From Cloacibacterium sp964530915 (lineage in GTDB: Bacteria; Bacteroidota; Bacteroidia; Flavobacteriales; Weeksellaceae): a stretch of DNA of 43,973 nt. The DNA is taken from the NCBI GenBank assembly GCA_964530915.1, contig CAZHCK010000012.1, positions 1 to 43,973 on the forward strand, read 5' to 3'. The position numbers were made by a program, and so were the translations under genes. Below the pieces are notes generated by a model. That model did no database searches, was not told the origin of the DNA, and worked only from the letters and a program-made list of their open reading frames with translations. Shown here in pieces: positions 7,439-14,660 of this stretch (positions are counted from its first letter, which is position 1; every line of letters begins with the position of its first letter).

Positions 7439-7474
7439 AAAGTCGGCTTCAGAATTTCTGAAACCGACTTTTTG
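7439..7474. terminator. Bidirectional terminator between convergent genes
   Basis: AAAGTCGGCTTCAG pairs with CTGAAACCGACTTT around AATTT, with one mismatched pair, and has A and T runs on its two sides. It serves the DUF3365 gene (+) and the DUF4476 gene (-). Confidence 0.85.
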
Positions 7475-7496
7475 TATATATGAATGAATGATTGGG

Positions 7497-8402
7497 TTAT
7501 CTTTGGTTTTGAACAAATTTGTTCAATTCTCTGGCGTAACTTTCGAAGTCAAATGCATCGTATAATTCAAAATAATTTCTTTTGTCTACACAATTTCTAT
7601 AAGCCATTTTTGCAAATTCTAGTCTGTTTTTGTCAAAACTAAACTCTTTCATCATCGCTTTGATTTGTCTCGTGTTGAAATCAGTTCTATTGAGTTGGCT
7701 TTTTAAGAAATCTAATCTTCTATCATCAAAATTTTGCTTTTTTAGCATTTGTAAGAAAGAAGAAAATTCTCTGTCACTCATTACATTTCCGTAAGTATCT
7801 CCGTATCCGTAATCGTTTTGATAGTCATCATAAGGATCCCAAGAATTTCCGTTTCCATTTCCGTAAGGACTGTTCCAAGTGTCATTCCAAACATTTCCGT
7901 AGTTGTTTCTTAGGTTGTAAGTTCCTAAAAGATATAAACCTTGATGTGTGAAATAGTCTAAAACCAGTCTGGTGTTGTTTTTAATATTGATTCTAGTTCT
8001 GTACACTAGGAAATTTCTTTCATAGATAGAAATGACGTTGTTTCCTGGCATCAAGTCAAAAAATCTAAATTTTCCTGACGCGTTAGAAATTTTTTGGTCA
8101 CCAATTTCTATGCTAAAGTAACCTTGCTCTGGAATTCTCAAGAAAACTTCGGCGTAACCATAAGCGTAATTTTGGTTCCAATTATAATTAGGTCTTGATT
8201 TTTCTGTTGAATTTCTAAAACCATTATCGTTTCTAAAAACTGAAGATTTATCTTGAGAATTATTTCTGCCAAAAGCTTCATTTTTTGCAGAAGTTTCGGT
8301 TTTGCTCGCTTCGTTTTTTAATAATTCTCCAGCTTTTCCTGCTTCTTGTGCACTAAATCCTAGTGCGATGAATGCGGCTAATAAAAAATAAAATTTTCTC
8401 AT
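7497..8402 (-). CDS. Exported DUF4476-domain protein
   Basis: A 301-aa secreted or periplasmic protein with a signal peptide cleaved after GFSA. Residues about 20-85 are a Ser/Lys/Asn-rich linker. Residues 85-165 form a beta domain resembling a surface-exposed carrier (FLRIPEQGYFSIEIGDQ). Then comes a Tyr/Gly/Asp-rich low-complexity stretch (about 170-205). The C-terminal 95 residues are the helical DUF4476 repeat region (SDREFSSFLQMLKKQNF, RLDFLKSQLNRTDF, NRLEFAKMAYRNCVD). The function of DUF4476 is unknown. A long leader (about 95 nt) is suggested by the nearest -7-like box at 8498-8505. Confidence 0.85.
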   Translation of the reverse strand: MRKFYFLLAAFIALGFSAQEAGKAGELLKNEASKTETSAKNEAFGRNNSQDKSSVFRNDNGFRNSTEKSRPNYNWNQNYAYGYAEVFLRIPEQGYFSIEIGDQKISNASGKFRFFDLMPGNNVISIYERNFLVYRTRINIKNNTRLVLDYFTHQGLYLLGTYNLRNNYGNVWNDTWNSPYGNGNGNSWDPYDDYQNDYGYGDTYGNVMSDREFSSFLQMLKKQNFDDRRLDFLKSQLNRTDFNTRQIKAMMKEFSFDKNRLEFAKMAYRNCVDKRNYFELYDAFDFESYARELNKFVQNQR

Positions 8403-8535
8403 ATTATATATATTTAAATAAATTTTTCTTGGCTGCTTCTAAAGTCTTGCCTCGAAAAACTTAGGGTTGCTGTTATGAGATATTCTATTTCCGTGCCAAA
8501 GTCAGAAAACGCTTTCTGGAAAGGGTTTATAAAGG

Positions 8536-8574
8536 AAAAACGCAACAAAATTTTATGATTTTAGTTGCGTTTTT
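8536..8574 (-). terminator. Terminator after the AraC-family gene and sulfur block
   Basis: AAAAACGCAAC pairs with GTTGCGTTTTT, and the stem can extend through AAAAT/ATTTT with one bulge. On the minus strand Ts follow the stem. It lies 110 bp past the AraC stop, and the remainder of 8403-8684 holds no gene. Confidence 0.75.
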
Positions 8575-8684
8575 ATAAAAAATATGAAAAGTTTTGCGTT
8601 TGTTCTGAGTGTAATTTTACAGTACAAATGTATGCTAAGAATTGCAATAAATTCTTGTAAAAAATATTCGGGAAATGGTAATTT

Positions 8685-9566
8685 TTATTTATTAAGATGT
8701 TGTCTGAATTCAGAAGGCGAAATTCTAGCGTGTGTTTTGAAAAACTTGGTAAAATACGAATTGTCTTCAAAACCTAATTGAAAAGAAATCTGTGAAATGC
8801 TTAATTCTGAGTTGATGAGCAATCTTTTGGCTTCTAGAATAATCCTATTTCTAACGATTTCTCCAGCTTTTTTGCCTGCAAAAGTTCTACACACGAAATT
8901 GAGATAATTTGCGGTGATAGCGAGCTTGTCTGCATAAAATTTGGGATAATGTTCGGCAGTGTAATTTTCTTCTACCAGCTTTTGGAACTTATTGATTAAA
9001 ATTCTTTGATTGGTAATATTTATGTTTTCGTCTGTATTTTCTTCGTCGTTTAAAATGAAGTAAAACAATTCGAGAAGATAAATTCTGATTAAATCTTCGG
9101 ATTTTCTTTTTTGTTGTTTGTATTCGAAATTAATTTTGTCAAAAATTTCTTTGAGTTCTTCAGCTTTTTCTTTTTTGATTTGATAAGAAGTGAAGTTTCC
9201 ATTAATCCTGAAAAATGGCAATTTATCTATACAATGAGATTTGGCGAGAAATGAAGTGAAAAATTCTGCATTGAAATTAATCAAATAACCTTTGGTCACT
9301 TGTTTTTTGAAAATCAAATCGTGTACTTGTCCCGCAGAAATGAAATAGATGATGGGCGAATCTATAGAATAATCTTCAAAATCTATTTTATGAATTCCTG
9401 CGCCTTCTTCTACATACAAAATCTGGTGAAAAGTATGGCGGTGTGGTTTTTCTGGAATAAAACTTTTTTCTGTCAATAAATCTTGCAATTCATGAACTAC
9501 GATTTCACTTTCTGAATTTTCGGTAGAAATCAAATCGCAAGCGCTATAAACAGGAAAATTACTCAT
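8685..9566 (-). CDS. AraC-family transcriptional regulator
   Basis: A 293-aa DNA-binding protein with the usual layout. Residues about 35-110 form a cupin-like sensing domain (HRHTFHQILYVEEGAG). Residues about 190-292 hold the two helix-turn-helix units of the AraC/XylS domain (KLAITANYLNFVCRTFAGK, then LSISQISFQLGFEDNSYFTKFFK and the closing ISPSEFR). It is the last gene of the minus-strand sulfur block, 8 bp after the thioredoxin stop, so it is probably transcribed with it and may control it or a related set. The effector is unknown. Confidence 0.92.
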   Translation of the reverse strand: MSNFPVYSACDLISTENSESEIVVHELQDLLTEKSFIPEKPHRHTFHQILYVEEGAGIHKIDFEDYSIDSPIIYFISAGQVHDLIFKKQVTKGYLINFNAEFFTSFLAKSHCIDKLPFFRINGNFTSYQIKKEKAEELKEIFDKINFEYKQQKRKSEDLIRIYLLELFYFILNDEENTDENINITNQRILINKFQKLVEENYTAEHYPKFYADKLAITANYLNFVCRTFAGKKAGEIVRNRIILEAKRLLINSELSISQISFQLGFEDNSYFTKFFKTHARISPSEFRQHLNK

Positions 9567-9574
9567 GAATGAGA

Positions 9575-9874
9575 TTATTGGTGTTGATTGATGAGGTTGA
9601 CTAAAGTATTTACATCATGTACGCCACTTTCTCTCCAAAGCATTTCACCTTTTTTAAAAAGAGCAAGGGTAGGAACGCCTCTCACGTTATATTGAGCCGC
9701 AATATCGGGATATTGGTCTACATCTATTTTTATAATTCTGGCATTATCTCCTACTTGTTCTTTTACAGTGACTAATACAGAAGATTGTACTCTGCACGGT
9801 TGACACCACACTGCAAAAAAGTCTATTAACACTGGTTTTTCAGAACTGATGATTTCTTGAAATTTTTGTGACAT
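9575..9874 (-). CDS. Thioredoxin-family protein
   Basis: A 99-aa cytosolic thioredoxin fold without a signal peptide. The active site is W23-C24-Q25-P26-C27, with Gln in place of the usual Gly, which changes the redox properties modestly. The cis-proline segment is RGVPTLALFK and the Lys/Asp pair of classical thioredoxins is only partly present. It stands with rhodanese and MBL-rhodanese genes, so a job in reducing persulfides or protein disulfides formed in sulfur handling is likely. It has its own -7 box (9902-9909) and is followed 8 bp later by the AraC gene. Confidence 0.9.
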   Translation of the reverse strand: MSQKFQEIISSEKPVLIDFFAVWCQPCRVQSSVLVTVKEQVGDNARIIKIDVDQYPDIAAQYNVRGVPTLALFKKGEMLWRESGVHDVNTLVNLINQHQ

Positions 9875-9901
9875 ATCTCTTTGTTTTATAAAAAGTTAAA
9901 A

Positions 9902-9909
9902 CAAATTTA
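9902..9909 (-). promoter_or_regulatory. -7 box upstream of thioredoxin
   Basis: Minus-strand TAAATTTG matches TANNTTTG, 27 bp before the ATG. It suggests that thioredoxin and AraC can be expressed separately from the genes upstream. Confidence 0.45.
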
Positions 9910-9928
9910 CTAAAAAAAGACAGAGAAA

Positions 9929-10126
9929 CTATGGTAGGTTTTTATGATTTGTGACAGTACAATTTCCTGAAGCGCAACCAAATTTAAACACAGACATGGC
10001 AACAAAATACAACCCAAATGGAATGAGAATCCACATTTTATCCATTACAGATTGCGCTACAATCCATATTCCGCCAATCAAATAGACGATTCTTCTTAAA
10101 TTCCAATCACTAAAGAAATTTCTCAT
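9929..10126 (-). CDS. Tiny two-helix membrane protein with CxxGxC motif
   Basis: A 65-aa inner-membrane protein with two predicted helices (about residues 11-27 and 31-48). Right after the second helix comes C51-ASGN-C56, the same CxxGxC pattern as in the DUF6132 protein two genes upstream. It resembles the membrane part of YgaP-like proteins, where such segments are fused to a rhodanese. Here the rhodanese is the separate gene directly upstream, 1 bp away, so the two probably work together at the membrane. The role is inferred from neighbours. Confidence 0.8.
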   Translation of the reverse strand: MRNFFSDWNLRRIVYLIGGIWIVAQSVMDKMWILIPFGLYFVAMSVFKFGCASGNCTVTNHKNLP

Positions 10127-10127
10127 T

Positions 10128-10439
10128 TTATGATAATTTGTTTTTAAGGCTCATCCAACCGCCGCCGTTATAAACTTCTGTAAATCCACTGTTTTGTAAG
10201 ATGCTTTTTGCAGCAGCACTTCTTGCGCCACTTGCACAACACGTGATTACTGGTTTGTTTTTATTGATTTTTCCTAAATTTTGACTTAGAGATTGTAGCG
10301 GAACGTTTTTAGCACCTTTTACATGACCACCATTAAATTCTGCAGGCGTTCTCACGTCTATAATTTGAGCTCCATTTTTTACTAATTCTGAGTAGTCTAC
10401 ACTTTTACCGCCGAATAAGTTTTTTAAAAATCCTAACAT
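10128..10439 (-). CDS. Single-domain rhodanese
   Basis: A 103-aa sulfurtransferase. Residues 26-35 (IIDVRTPAEF) are the conserved opening strand and helix, GGHVKGAKNVP is the central motif, and the active loop is C67-C68-ASGAR, with Cys68 in the catalytic position and Arg in the last position as in active enzymes. It accepts sulfane sulfur as a persulfide and passes it on. It lies between two tiny membrane proteins, 5 bp and 1 bp away, which form a split version of YgaP (rhodanese plus membrane anchor). Confidence 0.92.
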   Translation of the reverse strand: MLGFLKNLFGGKSVDYSELVKNGAQIIDVRTPAEFNGGHVKGAKNVPLQSLSQNLGKINKNKPVITCCASGARSAAAKSILQNSGFTEVYNGGGWMSLKNKLS

Positions 10440-10444
10440 GTTTT

Positions 10445-10648
10445 TTATTTATTTTCTTTTGTTTTTTCGAAAGTTGAAAGAATAAGATAACCCATTACCA
10501 TACCATAAACCGAACTGTTGATAGGTTTAGAAGTAATGGCACAAGTTCCTGTATTACACCCAATAAAATGGTAATAAGCGTAACCTAAAATTCCGCCTAA
10601 TACGATTCCGATGAGTCCTAGTTTGTATTTTTTGATAAAATTTTCCAT
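10445..10648 (-). CDS. DUF6132 small membrane protein
   Basis: A 67-aa protein with two hydrophobic helices (about residues 10-29 and 44-60). Between them is GC31-NTGT-C36-AITSKP, the conserved CxxGxC-(A/P)-I-T-S pattern that I associate with the Bacteroidota family DUF6132. The cysteine pair lies at the membrane surface and could hold a disulfide or persulfide. The gene is 5 bp upstream of the rhodanese. Function is not established. Confidence 0.82.
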   Translation of the reverse strand: MENFIKKYKLGLIGIVLGGILGYAYYHFIGCNTGTCAITSKPINSSVYGMVMGYLILSTFEKTKENK

Positions 10649-10706
10649 AATTTTTGATGAATTTTGCCAAAGTTGAAATTTTTAAACTTTGGCAAAATTT
10701 TAATTT

Positions 10707-10910
10707 TTACTCTTTTTTGCAGGTGTTAATGCCAAATAAAGTATAAAGCGGACAAAAGCCGATGGCTCCAGTTAATAGAAAAACGAATGCAACTGCAGTT
10801 GCTGCGATTCCCCAAGTTCCTTCAATCACTTTTAGATAAACCAAAACGGCTAAAATTAATGCAACGAAAAGTCTGATGTACTTGTCTGTTGCTCCCATGT
10901 TTTTTTTCAT
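10707..10910 (-). CDS. YgaP-type transmembrane domain protein (DUF2892)
   Basis: A 67-aa inner-membrane protein. The opening (KNMGATDKYIRLFVALIL) and the GFCPLYTLFGINTC ending, with Cys53 and Cys64, are diagnostic of the DUF2892/YgaP membrane domain. In YgaP this domain anchors a rhodanese. Here it is free-standing, 58 bp upstream of the DUF6132 gene and two genes from the rhodanese. A role in sulfide or thiocyanate-type export or in holding the sulfurtransferase at the membrane is inferred. Confidence 0.88.
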   Translation of the reverse strand: MKKNMGATDKYIRLFVALILAVLVYLKVIEGTWGIAATAVAFVFLLTGAIGFCPLYTLFGINTCKKE

Positions 10911-10931
10911 ATTTTTTGTTTTATGGTGAGT

Positions 10932-11513
10932 TTATTTTTTAGTGAAGTTAATAAAAACTTCGGTGTTTTGTCTCGGTTTTATACTGTTGTGGCAGTTTTC
11001 TAATGTTTTAATCTCAAATTTTTCGCTGAAAAGAAATTTGTATTCTTCTATATTTCCACCAAAAGGAGGGAATGGATTCCCGAAGTCTTTATTGAACATT
11101 ACACCAATGATTTTGCCATTTTCGGCAAGTAAATCGTGCATTTTTTCTACATATTTTGCTCTTAAAACTGGGTCAAGTGCGCAGAAAAATGTTTGTTCTA
11201 CAATGATGTCATATTTTCCTTGGTGTTCGAAAAAATCTTCGCAGATGACTTCTACTTCATGATGAGAAAACTTCTGAGAAATCACTTCGCAAGCTTTCTG
11301 AGCAATGTCCAGAAGCGTGATGTTTGTAAAACCTTCTTCTAAAAGCAATTCTGCTTCGTGAGCATTTCCACAGCCGGGAATTAATATTTTTACCTCTTTA
11401 TTTTCTACTTGCAAAAAATATTCTGCAATAGGTGAAGAGGCTTCGCCAATGTCCCAACCTGTTTCGCCATTTTCCCAACGAGAATTCCAAAAATTTTGAT
11501 CGAATTGATTCAA
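10932..11513 (-). CDS. TPMT-family S-adenosylmethionine methyltransferase
   Basis: A 193-aa cytosolic methyltransferase. The start FWNSRWENGETGWDIG is the classical beginning of the thiopurine methyltransferase family, and the SAM site is the glycine-rich ILIPGCGNAHEAELLLEEGF region (about residues 43-62) followed by the acidic LLD. The motif SPI follows the first helix. In bacteria this family methylates soft nucleophiles such as thiols, selenite or tellurite. Its place in the sulfur block fits methylation of sulfide or another thiol as a detoxifying step. The cupin gene ends 2 bp upstream, so translation is likely coupled. Confidence 0.88.
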   Translation of the reverse strand: MNQFDQNFWNSRWENGETGWDIGEASSPIAEYFLQVENKEVKILIPGCGNAHEAELLLEEGFTNITLLDIAQKACEVISQKFSHHEVEVICEDFFEHQGKYDIIVEQTFFCALDPVLRAKYVEKMHDLLAENGKIIGVMFNKDFGNPFPPFGGNIEEYKFLFSEKFEIKTLENCHNSIKPRQNTEVFINFTKK

Positions 11514-11515
11514 TT

Positions 11516-11812
11516 TTATAACTCTTTTACAATTAAGAATACATTTTCTATATCTCTTCCTACCACTTCGTGTTCTACATTTACAGGGATTTCGTAAACA
11601 TCTCCTTCTCTTAAAACAACCGTTTCTCCAGATATATTAAAGTCTACTTTCCCTCTTAGCAAAACTAAAGTTGCAGGAATGGTTGTGATATGCTTTGCTA
11701 ATACTTGTTTTTCTGATAAGCCAACGGTAAAAAGGTTGACTTTATCCGTTTTTTTGATGCTTACTACAGAAGGTTTATCTCCTGTGAAGTCTGTTTTTTC
11801 GAAAATATTCAT
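11516..11812 (-). CDS. Single-domain cupin
   Basis: A 98-aa beta-barrel protein of the cupin superfamily. The two conserved motifs are seen as LAKHITTIPATLVLLRG (about residues 38-54) and the final GDVYEIPVNVEHEV segment, with His40 and His81 as possible metal ligands, but the full HxH...E...H set of a dioxygenase is incomplete. A sensor or accessory role is as likely as catalysis. Its ATG overlaps the stop codon of the MBL-rhodanese gene by 1 bp, which shows tight coupling. Confidence 0.85.
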   Translation of the reverse strand: MNIFEKTDFTGDKPSVVSIKKTDKVNLFTVGLSEKQVLAKHITTIPATLVLLRGKVDFNISGETVVLREGDVYEIPVNVEHEVVGRDIENVFLIVKEL

Positions 11813-13224
11813 TACAATGCAGTTTTACTTTGACATACAAAATCTGTAGTAGGAACTTTTTCTGTTTTTTTGATTCCGTTAAAACCACCTTCTACTTCTG
11901 TGAAATTTCTATAACCTCTTGCTTGTAAAATACTTGCGGCAATCATACTTCTGTAGCCACCTGCACAATGCAAGAAAAAATGTTCATCTGGATTGATGTT
12001 TCCTACCCAATCATTAATGTAAGCTAATGGTTTGCTATAAGCATCATTTACGTGTTCTGCTGCATATTCTCCTTCTTTTCTTACGTCTATAACCTTGCTG
12101 TTTTCATTGAATTTTTCCGCAAATTCTTCTGGCGAAATTCTATGAACAGTATCTATTTCTTTTCCTGAATTTTTCCAACTTTCAAAACCGCCTTTTAAGT
12201 ATCCTAAAACATTATCAAACCCAACTCTAGAAAGTCTAGTAATGGTTTCTTCTTCAGTACAATCATCACATACCAAAAGAATAGGTTGTTGAACATCTAC
12301 AATCATGCTACCAACCCAAGGTGCAAAATCACCTTTCAAACCGATATTAATCGATTGAGGAACAAATCCTTTATAAAATTCTGCAGCATTTCTGGTGTCT
12401 AAAATGAGTGCTCCAGTTTCTTCGGCAGCAGTTTCAAATTCATCTACTGAAAGTGCTGTTTTACCTTTTGCTAAAACTTCATCAAAACTGGTATAGCCTT
12501 TTTTGTTCATCGCTACATTCATGCCGAAATATTTCGGTGGAGCGGTTAAACCGTCTAAAACGGCTGCAATAAAACTTTCTTTAGAGGTTTGTTTTAGTGC
12601 GTAATTCGTTTGTTTTTGATTTCCTAAAGTGTCTACAGTCTCTTTTTGCATGTTTTTTCCACATGCAGAACCAGCGCCGTGAGCTGGATAAACGGTAATG
12701 TCATCTTCTAAAGGAAGAATTTTATTGTACAATGAATCATAAAGCAATCCTGCTAATTCTTCTTGCGTAAGATTTGCAGCTTTTTGGGCTAAATCAGGTC
12801 TTCCTACATCTCCTAAGAATAAAGTATCACCAGAGAAAATTGCATGGTTTTTACCATTTTCGTCTATCAATAAATAGGTAGAACTTTCCATGGTGTGACC
12901 AGGAGTATGTAGAACTTTGATTTTTATTTTTCCAATTTCAAAAACTTGATTGTCTTCTGCTACGATGGCTTCAAATTCTGGCGCAGCAGTTGGTCCATAT
13001 ATAATAGGAGCTCCCGTTTTTTTAGATAAATCTACATGACCAGATACAAAATCTGCATGGAAATGTGTCTCAAAAATGTACTTTAGTTTTACATTATCTT
13101 TTGACAATCTATCAAGATAAGGTTGTACCTCTCTTAATGGATCAATAATGGCTGCTTCTCCTTCAGAAACAATGTAATAAGCTCCTTGAGCTAAACAACC
13201 GGTATAAATTTGTTCTATTTTCAT
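11812..13224 (-). CDS. Persulfide-dioxygenase-like MBL fold protein fused to two rhodanese domains (CstB-like)
   Basis: Predicted enzyme of sulfide detoxification, 470 aa. Residues 1-240 are a metallo-beta-lactamase fold of the ETHE1/persulfide dioxygenase type: H54-F-H56-A-D58-F59, H63, TPGH (His110) and SGD133. The usual His after the Asp is Phe here, which removes a second-metal ligand and fits a mononuclear iron enzyme. Residues about 260-350 form a rhodanese domain whose active loop is degenerate (C319-DD-C322-TEEE). Residues about 370-460 form a second rhodanese with an intact loop, C420-AGGYRS. The enzyme would oxidise persulfide sulfur to sulfite and transfer sulfur internally. TauE-type exporters encoded just upstream would remove the sulfite. 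Confidence 0.9.
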   Translation of the reverse strand: MKIEQIYTGCLAQGAYYIVSEGEAAIIDPLREVQPYLDRLSKDNVKLKYIFETHFHADFVSGHVDLSKKTGAPIIYGPTAAPEFEAIVAEDNQVFEIGKIKIKVLHTPGHTMESSTYLLIDENGKNHAIFSGDTLFLGDVGRPDLAQKAANLTQEELAGLLYDSLYNKILPLEDDITVYPAHGAGSACGKNMQKETVDTLGNQKQTNYALKQTSKESFIAAVLDGLTAPPKYFGMNVAMNKKGYTSFDEVLAKGKTALSVDEFETAAEETGALILDTRNAAEFYKGFVPQSINIGLKGDFAPWVGSMIVDVQQPILLVCDDCTEEETITRLSRVGFDNVLGYLKGGFESWKNSGKEIDTVHRISPEEFAEKFNENSKVIDVRKEGEYAAEHVNDAYSKPLAYINDWVGNINPDEHFFLHCAGGYRSMIAASILQARGYRNFTEVEGGFNGIKKTEKVPTTDFVCQSKTAL

Positions 13225-13234
13225 TTTGATTTTT

Positions 13235-13618
13235 TTAAAATTTTAAATTTTTTTCAAAAAATAACATTTTTATTGCAATAATTAAAAGTAAAATAGCAAA
13301 TACTTTTTTTAAAATTTCTTGAGGAATTGAATTGGCCCATTTTCCACCAAAATATCCACCTATTAAAAAGAAAACGGCCATAATTCCTGCGGTTCTCAAG
13401 TCGGCGTTTCCTACTTTATAATATTGCCATGCTGCTAAACCTCCAATTGGCGGAACCATCATTAATAAAGTAGTTCCTTGAGCGGATTGCTGATTGAAGC
13501 CTAAAAACATCACCAAAAAAGGGATGATAAAAACAGCACCACCTATTCCCAATAAGCCGCTTAATACGCCCGCAATAAAACCAATTGCTATGATAATAAT
13601 TATGTTTTCTAAATTCAT
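13235..13618 (-). CDS. Half-length TauE/SafE transporter
   Basis: A 127-aa membrane protein with about four helices, equal to one half of the usual eight-helix TauE/SafE transporter. The family signature GLLGIGGAVFIIPFLV lies at residues about 22-37. It ends naturally (KMLFFEKNLKF) and no second half follows, so it probably works as a dimer or with the full-length paralogue upstream. Family members export sulfite, sulfoacetate or other organosulfur anions. It lies 10 bp from the MBL-rhodanese gene, so sulfite export after persulfide oxidation is the likely role. Confidence 0.88.
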   Translation of the reverse strand: MNLENIIIIIAIGFIAGVLSGLLGIGGAVFIIPFLVMFLGFNQQSAQGTTLLMMVPPIGGLAAWQYYKVGNADLRTAGIMAVFFLIGGYFGGKWANSIPQEILKKVFAILLLIIAIKMLFFEKNLKF

Positions 13619-13637
13619 TTTTTTTTAGAGCAATTTA

Positions 13638-13645
13638 CAAATTTA
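13638..13645 (-). promoter_or_regulatory. -7 box upstream of the half-length TauE gene
   Basis: Minus-strand TAAATTTG matches TANNTTTG, 19 bp before the ATG. It would drive the compact part of the sulfur block (half TauE, MBL-rhodanese, cupin, methyltransferase, small membrane proteins). Confidence 0.45.
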
Positions 13646-13756
13646 TTCTGTATGCTACATTTAAGGGAAATATTTTGTTTTCAAAAAAATTGTAATAATT
13701 ATCTAAATTGTAAATTTTAATATAATACAAAAGTGTAGCTAATATGCTAGAATTAT

Positions 13757-13772
13757 TGTAACAAAAATCACA
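13757..13772. promoter_or_regulatory. TGTAACAAAAATCACA, possible Crp/Fnr-family site
   Basis: The sequence has the TGTNA-N6-TCACA shape of a Crp site with one mismatch, and also contains GTAAC-AAAA-ATCAC, close to the perfect dyad at 6784-6797. It lies between the two TauE genes, about 110 bp upstream of the -7 box at 13638-13645. A Crp/Fnr regulator is encoded 1 kb away (14659-15276). Confidence 0.3.
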
Positions 13773-13804
13773 TAAAGAATAGAGAGCATCTATGAGAAAT
13801 ATAA

Positions 13805-14596
13805 TTATTTAAAAAAAATCTCTTTAATAATAATATAAATTCCCATTATTAGGATAAACCATCCAAAAAGTGGTTTTAATTTTTTGCCATTTACTTTCTT
13901 TGAAATTAAAAGTCCTAAAAAGACTCCAATTACCGAAATAGAAGTAAAAATCAAAAGAAATTGCCAATTAATATTAACTTTATCTATTGCTGATAAAAAA
14001 CCAAGCAAAGAATTCATTGCAATAATTAGTAGGGAAGTTGCCACCGCTTGTTTGATTTTCATCCCTAGAAGCATTACTAATGCAGGAACAATTAGAAAAC
14101 CACCGCCAGCTCCTATTAAGCCAGTAAGAATTCCTACTAATAATCCTTGAGAAATTAATAAAGTGTAATTAGGTTCTTCTGATTTTATTAAGGGTTCTTC
14201 ATTGATTTTATTAATCATTTTATATGAAGAAATAAGCATTAAAACAGCAAATAAAATAAGAAGAAACATATCTTTGGTTATGGTAAAACCTAATTTGTTG
14301 AAAATGGTTTCAGGTAAATGAGGTACCACAAGTCTTCTAGAAAATACCACTCCAAGAATTGAAGGGATGCCGAATAAAAGAGCAGTGTTAAAGTTAATGA
14401 GTCTTTGTTTCATGTAACCAAAAGAGCCAGTTAAACTAGTAGTTCCCACTACAAAAAGAGATAAAGCTGTAGCGGTAACTACATCTATGTGAAATATATA
14501 TACAAGAATAGGAACACCTAAAATACTGCCACCACCGCCAATTATTCCCATAATTAACCCGATGATAAGCGCGAAAAAGTATCCTAAGATTTCCAT
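13805..14596 (-). CDS. Full-length TauE/SafE sulfite-exporter-family protein
   Basis: A 263-aa inner-membrane protein with about eight helices in two homologous halves. Both halves carry the family glycine signature: GIIGGGGSILGVPILV near residue 20 and GLIGAGGGFLIVPALV near residue 160. A loop of about 30 charged residues separates them (around 128-145). It is encoded upstream of the half-length paralogue, separated by a 186-bp intergenic region with a promoter box and a possible Crp/Fnr site. Export of sulfite or another sulfur anion is inferred from family and context. Confidence 0.9.
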   Translation of the reverse strand: MEILGYFFALIIGLIMGIIGGGGSILGVPILVYIFHIDVVTATALSLFVVGTTSLTGSFGYMKQRLINFNTALLFGIPSILGVVFSRRLVVPHLPETIFNKLGFTITKDMFLLILFAVLMLISSYKMINKINEEPLIKSEEPNYTLLISQGLLVGILTGLIGAGGGFLIVPALVMLLGMKIKQAVATSLLIIAMNSLLGFLSAIDKVNINWQFLLIFTSISVIGVFLGLLISKKVNGKKLKPLFGWFILIMGIYIIIKEIFFK

Positions 14597-14634
14597 TAAT
14601 CAAATTTTTGCAAAGTTCTGTTTTGTAAAAATAA

Positions 14635-14660
14635 AAAAATGCAACTTAAGTTGCATTTTT
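14635..14660 (-). terminator. Terminator of the Crp/Fnr gene
   Basis: A 26-bp perfect palindrome centred on AACTTAAGTT, with the arms AAAAATGCAAC and GTTGCATTTTT. It overlaps the last base pairs of the regulator's stop codon and is followed on the minus strand by T-rich DNA. It separates the regulator from the TauE genes. Confidence 0.85.
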
